A program made the translations under genes and the position numbers. 64,000 nt of DNA, from assembly GCA_037178625.1 (NCBI GenBank), contig CM074142.1, positions 1,674,001 to 1,738,000 of the forward strand, read 5' to 3'. The notes below the pieces were generated by a model. It was not told the origin of the DNA and ran no database searches. It saw only the letters and a program-made list of their open reading frames with translations. Origin of the DNA: Skeletonema tropicum. Lineage: Eukaryota; Bacillariophyta; Thalassiosirophyceae; Thalassiosirales; Thalassiosiraceae. This document shows positions 29,227 to 40,353 of this stretch, piece after piece. Positions within the stretch are counted from its first letter, which is position 1. Every line of letters starts with the position of its first letter.

Positions 29227-29320
29227 TGTTAGATTACACCTACGTAGATACAAGTAGATACAACAATACTTTAATCATTATCTTTTATCTCCTATCTCGG
29301 GGAGATCAAGGATACTAACA
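29227..29320. mobile_element. 94-bp solo LTR-like insertion
   Basis: Begins TGTTAGATTACAC, ends GATACTAACA, and is flanked by the 5-bp repeat TTGAG (29222-29226, 29321-29325). It is homologous to the 119-bp LTR at 5688-5806 with a 25-29 bp internal gap. Both inserted with independent 5-bp duplications, as LTR retroelements do. It interrupts a Gly/Asp-rich minus-strand frame. Confidence 0.75.
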
Positions 29321-29688
29321 TTGAGCGTCTTCCACAGCTTCCGGTTGAACTGCTGCGGCTGCGAGCAATTCATCGCCGCCGTTGTTATCAGCAGCAGGAT
29401 GATCTCCGTCGGTAGTGACTTCTTCTTCTAGATGAGCCGATGCGGGTGCGAGAAATCCATCGCCGCCATTGTTATCGACAGCAGGGTGATCACCATCTGC
29501 CGATGCAACATCCGATGCAGATGCATGTCGAGGAGCGGGAAAGATGCTCCTCATCCTCCGTGCCCCCTGGGAGACATCCCAAGAAATGAAGCGGCACTAG
29601 AAAGTCTCATTGTTGTACTATCATAATAATGTTTAACTCATTTTATGTACTGAGCGTTGTTGGTGGCCTTCCCATCACCGTGCATGCT
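29321..29688 (-). other. Degenerate Ala/Asp-rich minus frame and spacer
   Basis: The frame 29554-29315 begins MRSIFPAPRHASASDVASAD and ends five codons after the LTR boundary. It contains two copies of a unit with GDHPA(V/A)DNNGGD. No domain is known. The product, if any, would be short and unstructured. Confidence 0.3.
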
Positions 29689-31150
29689 AGTCGGCGCGCT
29701 ATTCGCCGCATGCGGCGATGCGGCGCCGCACGGATAGAAAAGCCGATATCGAACACAACAAACGTCATTTTGGATATAAACAGGTATTTTTCACCCCAAC
29801 AACCAGCCAAATCTTGTTGCGACGCAGAAAATCTGGTATACTACGCCAATATTGGCCAATAATATGCCGATGCTTTAAGTTGAAAGACCAATAACTTTCT
29901 ATTTATCGTTTGGAATGCATCTTGTACGGCTGGTGGTGGTGCTCCGTTCAATTGCTGCGATATTTGAGGTACTCATGCACGAAAAGTAAAAAAATCTTGA
30001 AAAAGTGCATCTGACATGAGACGAATCCGAAGGCAAACCATAGCATTATCGATCCCATATACCCTCCATCAACACTAAGAAGACACTCCCTAACCCAATT
30101 TTTCACGCTGATTCCAATTATGTAAGCTGCAGCGTCCAATTCAAAGTAGTTTTGATGATAATTGCGGGTGACGCACACACACATGAAAATCTGCACATAC
30201 CAGGCATGTCATAAGATGCTCATGTTTATGTAATTTAGACAACAGAATAGTAGCAGATCATTAATAACTCCTTCTATATGCTATGATACTTGTTCACTTC
30301 ACTCGGATTTATTAATTGCACGCAATATCTACGCCATCATGGAGTTTTATGTCGATCATCCAGCCTCTCATTTCATGAGACTTTGTAGGAAAGGCACTGA
30401 TAACAGTTATAATGTTGTCTCCAACCACAGCAAAAGGCGCACAATAGATGGATGTTGATTTGATGAGGTGACAGATTCCCAATTGTACATGGAGGAGACG
30501 TCAATATTATGCCACAACACTCGTGTAGGCGACTGCAGGTGGGCTTCTCATAACCCACAATCAGTAGTTTCTCAGGAAACCAAGAGTTGCAGTAGTCACT
30601 GTGGTGATATGGAGCAGTCCAGCTTCACAATCTTGATTATCATATAGTAGACAAGACCTCTATGATCCATGGTGTGGTTCCAGCATGTTTTGTGTCAGAT
30701 ATATACCCACTATTGATGGAGATACATTGTGGAAATCTTTCTAACTCGACTTCATAGATTTGATATGTTGGATAAGCGTTGCATGAGACCCACAACCGGT
30801 CATTTAGCGCATATTCCGCCCATACATATAATATTGGTCGCCCCTACAACCTTACTTGCTGTTTCATTGACCGAAACGACGCCTTGGTGCTACTGGCTAC
30901 ATGTGCTCTGCGGCGGAGGGGATGAAAATCACCATTGCTATTGTGGCGGTCAAACGTCTCTTTCTGCTGAATATGGCGAGCCGCCGATAGAACCATTGAT
31001 TTCAGCGTCAAAAAATGGTCTAAAACCTACATTGTTACTTTGGAATGTCGACATTTAGGTGTGTAATGAGGGTAGTAGGAGGGAGGCCGTCATGGTGCGG
31101 CTCTTTTTTGTGTCGCAAATTGTGATTTTGGATTTGCGGCGAATGGCGCC
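29689..31150. mobile_element. 1.4-kb non-autonomous repeat, copy 1
   Basis: Homologous over nearly its entire length to 48731-50540. The left end reads AGTCGGCGCGCTATTCGCCG, and GGCGAATGGCGCC near 31139 mirrors it imperfectly. Shared interior landmarks are GATAGAAAAGCCGATATCGA, ACTACGCCAATATTGGCCAA and CGGAATGTCGACATTTAG-type sequence. There is no coding potential beyond short frames that drift between copies. It is probably a TIR element mobilised in trans. Clear target duplications were not found. Confidence 0.65.
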
Positions 31151-31184
31151 GGTGCGGCGCATGGTCATGGTTTTTAGATGTGAC

Positions 31185-31560
31185 CACGGGAACCTGGGGT
31201 TGACAGTGGCTGATTTTTGTTAGTGGCCGATGCGACGAGTGTTTGCTATGAAGGATAAGTCGTGGTTCTCAAAAATCTAGCGTTGAGGTGCGTTGAGGTT
31301 GATTTCTGATGGCCTGTTCCGTCAAAAACTTGCGCCAACGTGCAAAACTTGCTGCCACCGCCACGAGTGACATGCTGCTTGGCGGCGCACCGTGTCAGAT
31401 GGCCGATCCGTGGCGTCGGCGGCAAGTTTTGACGGAACAGGCCATCAGAAATCAACCTCAACGCACCTCAACGCTAGATTTTTGAGAACCACGACTTAAC
31501 CTTCATAGCAAACACTCGTCGCATCACTTCATCCCGACGTGTCAACCCCAGGTTCCCGTG
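31185..31560. repeat. 376-bp foldback element
   Basis: Arms of about 104 bp (31229-31332 and 31422-31525) are complementary with one mismatch and one 1-nt gap. An outer 21-bp arm (31185-31205, 31540-31560) is perfectly complementary. The centre holds weaker pairing (AAAACTTGC and GCAAGTTTT). It may be a foldback transposon or a source of double-stranded RNA. Confidence 0.85.
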
Positions 31561-31817
31561 ATGTGCGTGACGGAAGTGGAAGAGCATGCGTGTGGCGCCA
31601 AAAAGGTTCCCTCTGGGGGTTCTCAACTCTCCCCCCTAAATCGCCCGGAAAATATTCTACAGAGGAATTAAGTATCGTACGTGACAAGGTGACAAATTTG
31701 AGATTTGTCAACGGCCCGACCATCCGTTCCAAATTTGACATTTTTCATCCGGTTTTCGAATTGTCACCGTTATGTGACAAATACATGGACAAATTTGCAT
31801 GCGTGGACACCCTAATA

Positions 31818-32161
31818 GCGTGTCCCAGATCCACTTTCCCACGCCAAATTCCCACTTTCCCACCCCAGAATCCCACGCCGACGGGGGGTGCTGAAAATTC
31901 AGAATCCTCCGTCCACCCAAGAATCCCACGTCGACGTAGGATTCTACTTTTCCACTTTCCCACCTCAGAATCCAACCCATTTTTTTATTTTGTGCGGGGA
32001 GTATCGTGCCGGCCATCGGAAAATGGGAATTTGGGGGTGGAAAAGTGATCTGGGACACTAATGGAAATTTCGACCCCAGATTTCCACGCAGGATTCCTTC
32101 CGATTTTGAGTTAGGAATCCTGCGCGGGAAAGTAGGAATCCTAACCTCATCTGGGACACGC
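31818..32161. mobile_element. 344-bp TA-flanked TIR element
   Basis: The 13-bp TIR GCGTGTCCCAGAT and its complement end the element, with TA at 31816-31817 and 32162-32163. The interior is rich in short CCCAC/AGAATCC repeats and has a secondary TGGGACAC end near 32051. No coding potential. Its right edge is exactly where the glycosyltransferase duplication begins. Confidence 0.8.
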
Positions 32162-32162
32162 T

Positions 32163-34757
32163 AGTTCATGGCAAAATGGTTGGCTGGAGGGAAGCAAGCA
32201 CATACAATCCCGCAATTTTGAATACCGGACGGGACACCCAAAACCGAACCTTTTCTCACATGGCTTCTTCGCATGCTTCATCCAATTTATTTTTCTCACT
32301 TGCATGTTGTCCTTATCGCTGGCTTGCCTGCAGGCCATCAAAGTAGTTCCCTCTTACTTGGCGATGGTAATGATGATCAAGGGTGCGGAGGATGTCTTCT
32401 ATCTCGAGGCTGAGCAAGTTAGTAAGTAAGTGGAAGTGTATGACGTCCAGAAACACAAGCACAAGTGAATAATTTTGTGGATGCATCAAGTCGGCGATGC
32501 GCAGGCCAAGAAGCATGTGTATATACGCAACAATTTGCTGTACCATACACCTGCGTCAATCTCATACAGATACAGATCAATTAACTCGTAGAGCAACAAT
32601 TGATGATGTATTGACTCAATTGTCAATTGTGTTTTTCTTCCGAGGTGTTGGTGGCAATTAGAACCTGCCATCGCCAACATACAAGCCCAAATTGTAGCCC
32701 AGCCACATGAGAATTGATTGATACTGACGTGCCAGGCCTCTCCTACAGAGAACCTTGCACAAATCCATCAAACCTGCTAAACACAGAGGGTGGGCAAGCA
32801 TTTGAATCGGAAACGAAACGAACGGGATAGTTGTGTCTAAATTCGTCGGATCCTGTCGGAGGGAAGTTTCATGCGGCACTTGAATTTGGCGATTCATCTC
32901 ACGATCACGAGGAAGAAACAGATGAATGAAGCGAAGCAGGTACATAGATTATATTTGTACTGCCCTGAGCTTCTAGAGAGGTAGAGTACGATATGCAATG
33001 AACGCTTCGGCCTTCATCACTTTTTTCTGCAATGAGATGATCATTATGGACACTCCAGAACGAATTCAAGTTAAAGCACCACCACGCTCAAGAGGAGCCC
33101 GTTCGGTCGAGCTCATCCTCATTGCTACAGTCATCTATGTCATCCTATTGCTATCGCTATCGCTATCGTTCTTCAAGTGGGGGCTAGTCCGATACGTCCC
33201 AAGCCAGGCTCCAAGAGAATTTGACATTCCAGCACCAGCTGAAGGCAAAATGGACCCAAAAATTGTTCCTCCTCGTCCTACTTCTGTTCTTGAGCACAAT
33301 CTACGCGCTCTGCAGAAACTAACCATTGGAAAACATCAGAGCAAAGGTGATGATGAAGCCAATGTTGACAATGATAATGATAATGGAAATAGCTGCCCAC
33401 CACCTCTAAAGTTGTACAAGAATCGAATCATCTCTCATAATCACGCTACCAGCAATGCCACCACTAAGATCCCGCAAATCCTTCATTTATCGGAGCGTAG
33501 CAGATGCCTCAATCGCGACATGTACGATGCAATCCAAATGTGGCAAGAAAGTTTTCCATCCTTCTCCATTTTCTTCCATGATGATGCAGCTGTGGATCGA
33601 CTGCTCTATTCAAAAGAACCTGAGTACAGCGATTGGAGAAGCGAGTTTCCCGACATTGTCAACATTCTGCCCTGTGTGGCTCCGGGAGCCATGAAAATTG
33701 ATATCTGGAGGGTACTAGTCCTGTGGAAGTACGGTGGGATGTATTCCGATGTGGATATCGTCCCTAATCCTGACATTCTTACAGAAAGGGCTATTCATCC
33801 GGATTCAGAATGGTTCAGTCTATCGGATGCATGGAATCGTCCGAGTCAGTGGTTTTTTGCAACAAGTGCTCACCATATGTCTATGAAGAATGCCCTCCAT
33901 TTCATTGCACAACGTGTGCTGGATGTGGGGAATATACAGCAAACCAGGTTAGTTCATGTAACGGGGCCACAGGCTTTGTATTGGGGGTGGAAAGATTCAC
34001 TTCGTAATGAGACAGACAAGATCAATCATACCGCAGAATTGGATTCCATGTCAGCACCACCTGCCGCTGATCAAGTCAATGGGACTATAATTACATTCAA
34101 GGATCGTTCTTGGGGCCACTGGATTGGAGCACAAGCAAACCCAGGCAAATGGATTGATAGCTCCTATTGGGGGGAGATGGTACCTTTTGAGGAAACAAGA
34201 TGTGTTTCCAGAAAAGAAAGATCTCAAAAACACTTTGGTCGTGTCCATTGGGTAACAGCACAATCAACGGGACAGTTTGGTTTGCCACAAATATCTTGTA
34301 GAAAGCACCTGGAAAATCTACAGCAAAAGGTCGTGGAGCAAGGGGAGCAGCAGGGAAAAGCGGCGATAATTGCGGAGGATGCACCTTCTCCGAGTAATGA
34401 GGCAGTACTCCCTGATAAGAGCACCGCCGACCTCATTCTCAAAAATACCAACAATTCCACCATGTGCGCTTATTTAGCAAATGAAATTCTGAACAAGAAG
34501 AAGGAATTAAGGAACAACAACACCTACTGTGGAAGTTGCCATTGGTTCGGTGCAGGTGCAGTAACCTGTGATGCAAGAATGGATTACATGATTGAGAATT
34601 ACGCACTTTCTCCAGAAGAGGCGTTTAAGCATGTCATTGAGAAGGCTGCGTGCAAACGAAGCACATCCTTGCTCTGAAAAGTATATGGTAAGGGTGATGG
34701 ACAATCAAATGGAAGTTGATGATGATGAGGATTATATGTAGTGATAAGATAGAGACA
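32163..34757 (+). repeat. 2.6-kb duplicated segment, right copy
   Basis: Matches 25796-28295 with small indels. Left breakpoint abuts a TIR element, right breakpoint lies 73 bp before another, so transposon-rich flanks may have assisted the duplication. Confidence 0.95.
33037..34677 (+). CDS. Type II membrane glycosyltransferase (GT32-like), copy 2
   Basis: Same architecture as copy 1: short tail, membrane anchor, stem, DXD (YSDVDIV) and the same sequons. The frame is open from ATG 32998, but the conserved start is ATG 33037 (MIIMDTPERIQ); the 13 extra codons are not matched in copy 1. A CTATCG hexanucleotide run at 33151-33168 lengthens the hydrophobic anchor by six residues (ILLLSLSLSFF instead of ILSFF). 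Further in-frame differences are HQSKGDD in the stem and an added GlyAla before VTC near the C terminus. All differences keep the frame, so the gene looks functional. Confidence 0.8.
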   Translation: MIIMDTPERIQVKAPPRSRGARSVELILIATVIYVILLLSLSLSFFKWGLVRYVPSQAPREFDIPAPAEGKMDPKIVPPRPTSVLEHNLRALQKLTIGKHQSKGDDEANVDNDNDNGNSCPPPLKLYKNRIISHNHATSNATTKIPQILHLSERSRCLNRDMYDAIQMWQESFPSFSIFFHDDAAVDRLLYSKEPEYSDWRSEFPDIVNILPCVAPGAMKIDIWRVLVLWKYGGMYSDVDIVPNPDILTERAIHPDSEWFSLSDAWNRPSQWFFATSAHHMSMKNALHFIAQRVLDVGNIQQTRLVHVTGPQALYWGWKDSLRNETDKINHTAELDSMSAPPAADQVNGTIITFKDRSWGHWIGAQANPGKWIDSSYWGEMVPFEETRCVSRKERSQKHFGRVHWVTAQSTGQFGLPQISCRKHLENLQQKVVEQGEQQGKAAIIAEDAPSPSNEAVLPDKSTADLILKNTNNSTMCAYLANEILNKKKELRNNNTYCGSCHWFGAGAVTCDARMDYMIENYALSPEEAFKHVIEKAACKRSTSLL

Positions 34758-34830
34758 CGTAGTTAGGTAGCAGGATAAGGATGTCAGCGTAAGCCATGGC
34801 AAACTAAAGTTACAGTTACACATCTTGCTA

Positions 34831-35342
34831 CCGCGCTCAAAAAATCGCGACAAATTTTTTGTCGCGAATTAATTTTAGCTAGGCGACACCGCACAAAATA
34901 CGAAACAACCATGTGAGTATGCCCTCCATAGAGCGCACCTATCAACATGTTGAACCCAAACTGATAGCCAGAATCCCTTGAGGAAGTATATTCAAATACA
35001 ATTATTAATTAGTTGAACATTATATAACTACTAGATAAAGCGCAAGCATCGGTCCAAAATGGCCTATTTCAGCTAATAAATAGAGTGATTCTATGTATGA
35101 CGCATGCGTATATGAGCACCTATGCAGCCGCTGCAATGCGAGTATAGTGAATATGATGACTCCCAGCGGCTTCATCGAAGGGTAATAACATGTATTACCA
35201 ACCTGTGGCCGGTGGGCGTAGCCAGAGGGTCGATGTTGAGCGTATCGAGGCACTGGTTTCAGTCAAGATGTGTTTTGTGCGTAGTTTGTTAGCAAAAAAA
35301 ATTTGTCGCGATTTTCTGAGTGTCGCGATTTTTTGAGCGCGG
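34831..35342. mobile_element. 512-bp TA-flanked TIR element
   Basis: The TIR begins CCGCGCTCAAAAAATCGCGA at 34831 and is mirrored perfectly at the right end. TA flanks both ends (34829-34830, 35343-35344). The subterminal motif TCAAAAAATCGCGACA is repeated in tandem with one change at the right end. The interior is AT-rich without coding potential. Confidence 0.85.
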
Positions 35343-35378
35343 TAGCTTGCTCACAATCTCCTTAGCTCCTCTCTTTGT

Positions 35379-37330
35379 TTGTTGCATTCACGGCGACATT
35401 GTGCTTGTGCACAAACAGTAGCCATTGTAAATGTAAAATCTTCTTCTTCTCGGCCGGCTCACTTGCCCCCTGTAAAAAGCTCCCTGTTTGCTTTAAATGA
35501 AACAATCATGTTCATGTCCAAGATTGGCGGCTATGATATGATGAAATGTTTCGAGGCGCTCTCTCGATCTATCCTGCCTTTTCCATATGATGAAAATCTT
35601 TTTCGCATCCCTACCACCTACCATACCTTTCCCTCAATACATAAATGTCAGGCAAGAAATATAGACCACAACTTGTTAAACCTCATGTCGCGCGAGGAAC
35701 TCAGAGACTGTCTCTGTGTCCGCAGCCACTTCCGTGAACTCATCCAAGTGGCCGACCTCTTCCATCAGGAACCAGGCACAGTCCACTACCAACATGGATC
35801 AGGTGACTGGTTCAACCTTCTTGTATGGAAGAAGGTGTCAATCAAGCAAGGCTGCCCACTCTCGGCCGCTTTGATTGAATTCCCTGAATTATGCATATCC
35901 CTCCCTGATTTTTTGATCCAAACTCACAATTGTGTGGAACTATATCATTCTGTGGAACCGAACATTTTATACAACACTGATAGTCCAATGAGAAATACTT
36001 TTATATAATTTTGATCTTTACTTGATCCCAATAGAGGCATCCAACCTGCTAGTCCGGGTTATAGCCTAGGAGCCTTCCTTCGACCCCTGGCTACTGCTTC
36101 ATTTGATTGCCTCTTCTTGCTTTTCTTCGCTTGTTTTGCAGCTTGTTGCACATTCTTCCTTGCTCCAGAGAATGGAGGCTCTACACCTTCATCATAACAT
36201 CCTCTGCAGATTGGAAGTGGTGTCTTTCCTCCAACGTCACGATTTGCAATTATCTCTTCAGGGGATACAATGTCGGCATCCACATTGGTATCGAGCACAT
36301 TGCACAAACTACATCATCTTGCAGTGAAGTAGTTGAAGTGTTCGCTCGCTTCGCTCGCTCACATGGCGACTTTTTAAAACTTATTCCTACGTGATGACGT
36401 CACATAAGACAAAAGTGTTCGGTTCTACAAAAAGTGTCAAAAAGGGCGTTCCACACTCCCTCCCTCCCCCATTTTTTGAAAATGGTCATGCATAATTCAG
36501 GAAATTCAATCAAAGCGGCCCTCTCATCCATCTTCGCTGTGCTAGTCTTCCACAGCGTTCTAGCCCCTTTTTAAGCCGCCCTCAATGAACGTGCCAACGA
36601 CAGAGTCTCAATGGAGGCTACAGAGACGACGGATATGGCTCAGTCTATATCATCGCAGCCTTCGTTGACGATAACGATAACAGCGATGTTGTTCCTCATG
36701 TGACAATAACAGCAATATTGTTCGTCATGAGGACATCAACTTCTTCTTCGCAAAGCTTGACGAGTACGACCTGACGCATGGCTCGTCCCCCCTTCCGTCC
36801 CTTTGCCTCACCAATATGACTCTTGCAGCTTGTAGAGTCCCTACAACAAGCCATCAATAGGGTCACGAACACCTATTCCATCTCCAAAGCCACCACCCTC
36901 CTAACCCCGTCAAGCTAGTTGAAGAATGCCGCCTCCTTGAGCCCAGTCGGATCTGCCAAGTTTGCCCGAGAGTTCTGTTTCCTGCGCGTCGCAGCCGCAA
37001 CAGCTGAGGCGACAACACCCTTACTTCTTCAGTCTCCAACCTCTGAACCCGTCTTAGGTTTGTTGCCCAGTGCACCATCCACAAATTGCCGCACTTCCGA
37101 CCTCTCAACTACGACATGTCAGGAGTCAACTAGGAAGGCTGGGAGGGAGCTCTCATCGGTGCCACCAAACACCCTCATGTCCAACTTCAACTTCAGGCAA
37201 CTTCTCTAAGCCTCTCGACACCTTCCTCCCACTACTTGTTCATCGCCCAAGGAGGCATCCCATCGGAGGCCTCGACTTCTTCAGGCCAGGTGCCTCCTCA
37301 CCATGCCAAGGCAAGTTCAGGGGCTGAAGT
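35379..37330 (+). pseudogene. Decayed non-LTR reverse transcriptase
   Basis: The frame 35379-36008 includes a motif-B-like VSIKQGCPLSAAL (about 35850-35890). About 750 bp later, after frameshifts, AAFVDDNDN (near 36655-36680) recalls motif C, and RHEDINFFFAKLDEYDL (near 36727-36775) recalls the LINE segment behind it. Thumb-like fragments continue to about 37320. Stops and frameshifts are frequent. It is unlike the intact LINE at 0.9-5.4 kb in detail, so it belongs to another lineage. The piece at 36010-36440 between them is not explained; a minus-strand frame there (36307-36059) has CRGCYDEG but no clear domain. Confidence 0.6.
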
Positions 37331-38870
37331 CGTGCTTACACAGCAAGAAGTTTTGAATTGAGGTGAATGATACAATAGGCGATGTAAATCCAAGTTCTAC
37401 ATGTGAGATGAGGGCAGGGATAAAGATCGTTCGTCCACAAATATTTCCTCGCATTTAATCTCTTCCATAAAGGTGAGGCGATGATGGAATGGGAGCTCTT
37501 GTTCATGTCTTATTAAATCCATAAATCGTTATCTTATTGAAAGGGAACATGTGTACTTTTTCGGACCGATAGATGTGAAATTCAATCACTTGCGCGTTTT
37601 TGACAGGGTCGAGAGGAGAAAGTTGGCTATCAAAACCTCCTCCTACTCGTACTCGATCAAGAGGCTGGACTTGTTCATCTTGATCTTGCTTTCTTTGTAC
37701 TTTTGTACGTGCATAATCTCCACTCTCTGGGTCTATCTACATAGAAATTGTGTCACACACTCCTATTACTTCTCGGGAACTACCCGAGCCCTCCTGGTTT
37801 AAGTTCTCCTTTTTCTATCGACACTCTAGAGAGTGTCTCTAGAGAGAGAGAGAGAGAGAGAGAGTTACAAAAATAGTTCATCAATCTATCTCTGCACTTA
37901 GATATCTGATATCTAAGCATCTCTATCTGATATGTAACGGTTCCCGTGATGTAACGTAACACAAATTTGTTCATTTTCCTTTTTGTTTCGCTTTCGCCGT
38001 TCATGCACATAAAACACGAGAATCAGCATGTGGACACGATTAGGAAAAGCTAAGTATTTGGATGAAGTTGTTCGAGCTGGGGGTCATAATACGTTTAAAG
38101 AATTCGGTCTTGGGTTGGTCTGCTTGGCCAGGGTTCTCATTAGCTTTAGCAAGCCTGTCTTGGTCGGAATCATACCCTTGATGGATGTGTTGTATTGCGA
38201 TTTGCGTTTGTGAGCTGTGCGGCAGCAATTTTATGATCTGGGATCTGATACATTAGAGAAGCAAGGCTCATTTAATGATCTGGTAGAGAAGCAAGGTCAG
38301 TGCTCCATGTTCATCATAAGTATTCTCTGGTACTTCTCTCTACTAATAATGTTGAGAGTAGCGCAGGATTCAAGCAGGCGCTCGGAAATCGCGAGGTACA
38401 ATCTGTAATAGGAGTATGTAGTTGATGCATCTGTTTTCTCCTCTTGTTTTACACATAAGTACTTACAAGGGAATAGGTCTGGAAAGTACTGCAAGTCAGA
38501 TAGAGTTTTCTTCTGGCAGAAGAGACGAAAGACGAAAAGAGAAGAGAAGTGGTTTGAGAAAATGAGGTGCCCCCCTTTTGAAGATCTTTATCTCACTTAC
38601 CTATCTGCTAATTGGTAACATATTTCCAAATCGAGGGCAAAGAGATATCTGCCCCCGTTGAAAGGAGGCACAAAGAAAGCAGAAAGACACCATCTTACCG
38701 TTTTTTGTCCACCGCGTTCACTTCAAACGCGAATGCATCGCTCATCTCATCTCGAACCTGCGTGTATGTGCAGGTTTCAACAACTTATCAGCATGCATAC
38801 AATAACTTCATCAGTAGTGCTCAGTCATCAGTCAGAAACATCGCAATAACTGAATAGAATCATCGTCTCA
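37331..38870. other. Intergenic stretch with no supported gene
   Basis: Contains an AG microsatellite at about 37841-37862 and scattered short frames on both strands, none with a domain. The last 200 bp are probably the promoter and 5' leader of the gene starting at 38871. Confidence 0.5.
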
Positions 38871-40259
38871 ATGGTGGGCATCCAACGAGGACTCATCCTT
38901 AGAAAGCTCGATTCTCAAAGGCAAAGGATCGACGATTTGTCTCCATCGAAATTCAAGGTAACTTCCTTCAAATTTGGAGCCGAAGACGATTCGATGTTGT
39001 CCACATCTTCCTTGTTAGATAAATCGGCGGTCACGTTATCTGATGAGCCGTTTGGCAGTACCAATCATAAAATAGATGAATCACGTGGCGACGACGAAGA
39101 TGATAAGGTGTTGGTGCTATCGCCAACTGGCATACCAGTCTACGATTCCAATATATTTGATGATAAGCGCGTAGAAGTTACTACTGATTCCACAACTCCC
39201 AAGTCGTTTCTACGCGGGATGGTTATTGTAGACGATGAAGAAGTTGAGACGGAAAAGCACGGGCGTGTTCAAGTTACCCCGACCCCGAAGAAACGAACCG
39301 TATATCAAGGAAAGTTGTTTGAATCTAGTCCACTCTCTCCACCAGATGAAGACGGCCAGATGCAGGGTCTATCACTTCTAGATGAAAGTCTCAACTATAG
39401 CAACAACGGCACGCCTCAACCTTCACCAACTCGCCGCTTCATGGTGATGAATGATCCGTCCATATTTGTATCCAGTCCTATCACAAGTGAATTAGATGAT
39501 TCTCTCCTGCAAGTATCCATGTCATCATTTATTAAGAATGATGAGAGTACGCTCACTGCAGATAGAGAGATGTTGTTTGATTCCAGCATCAGGAAGAAGG
39601 AGGAGGAAGAGGAGGAGACTCCTATGAAGACGCTATATTATGATACCAAGTTGGACATGAAAGAATCGATTCATCTTACAGCACCGTTTAGCGAGAGAGC
39701 TAAGCCATTGCTGACATTTGAAGAAGGAGATGAAGATAATGAGTTTGCTCTTGAGAATTTGTCTAAATTGGGTATTGATACTAGCTTGAAGCAGCAGCAG
39801 CAGCAGCCAAGCAAGGAAGATATCCTCAAGGCTTCTTTGAGTCCAACCGGTGTTACCGACTTTTTTCAAGCCGAAGTTGTCATGTCCTCTGTACCAGCAC
39901 CACCATTACCTCCGCCAGCACTAGATTTATCATCATCATCATCAAGTCCCAAGACAAATTTCATGGTGCATTTGTTGGATCAAGCGTTGAATGGATGCCA
40001 ACCGTGCAGTAATGCCGTGCATACCAAGACCAAGAAACATCAGCAACCGGATTCACCTGTTGTAGAGAAACCGCCGAGGATCCCTGCACAGAAACGTCCT
40101 GATGTTGCACATCTTGTCTATTCTCCCGCACAATCTCCTGCACAAGAACTTTCATTGGCTAGAAAGAGTGCCAATAATACTCAACGAAGTATTAGGAGAA
40201 GAGATATGAAGCATGTTCCCAAATTTTTGCAAAGTGTTGAACGGAGAGGGCGTGTGTAG
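38871..40259 (+). CDS. Ser/Pro-rich acidic protein of unknown function
   Basis: The 462-residue product is mostly disordered. It has many Ser-Pro/Thr-Pro sites (SPTGIP, TPTPKK, SPLSPP, QPSPTRR, SPAQSPAQ), an acidic Glu run (EEEEEET), a Gln run and a Ser run. Four degenerate blocks share an aromatic-plus-acidic pattern (VYDSNIFDDKR, VYQGKLFESSP, MNDPSIFVSSP, YYDTKLDM), which suggests a repeated short motif. The C terminus is basic (RSIRRRDMKHVPKFLQ). Such a profile fits a proline-directed-kinase substrate, perhaps nuclear or cytoskeletal, but that is inference; I recognise no family. It converges on the inositol phosphatase gene, 228 bp away. Confidence 0.7.
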   Translation: MVGIQRGLILRKLDSQRQRIDDLSPSKFKVTSFKFGAEDDSMLSTSSLLDKSAVTLSDEPFGSTNHKIDESRGDDEDDKVLVLSPTGIPVYDSNIFDDKRVEVTTDSTTPKSFLRGMVIVDDEEVETEKHGRVQVTPTPKKRTVYQGKLFESSPLSPPDEDGQMQGLSLLDESLNYSNNGTPQPSPTRRFMVMNDPSIFVSSPITSELDDSLLQVSMSSFIKNDESTLTADREMLFDSSIRKKEEEEEETPMKTLYYDTKLDMKESIHLTAPFSERAKPLLTFEEGDEDNEFALENLSKLGIDTSLKQQQQQPSKEDILKASLSPTGVTDFFQAEVVMSSVPAPPLPPPALDLSSSSSSPKTNFMVHLLDQALNGCQPCSNAVHTKTKKHQQPDSPVVEKPPRIPAQKRPDVAHLVYSPAQSPAQELSLARKSANNTQRSIRRRDMKHVPKFLQSVERRGRV

Positions 40260-40353
40260 GGGGTGGTAGTGGAATTGCTCATGTGTCTATGAATTCAATC
40301 ATTCATAAGTATGTTGAATATGTCTTCACATGTTTAGGTCTTGATGTACTTTT

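Noticed and set aside
29867..31058. Short frames in the 29.7-kb and 48.7-kb repeats as genes
   Set aside because: They shift, lengthen or close between the two copies, so there is no sign of coding constraint.
32998..33036. Upstream ATG of GT32 copy 2 as the start
   Set aside because: The 13 extra codons have no counterpart in copy 1, whereas MIIM at 33037 is conserved.
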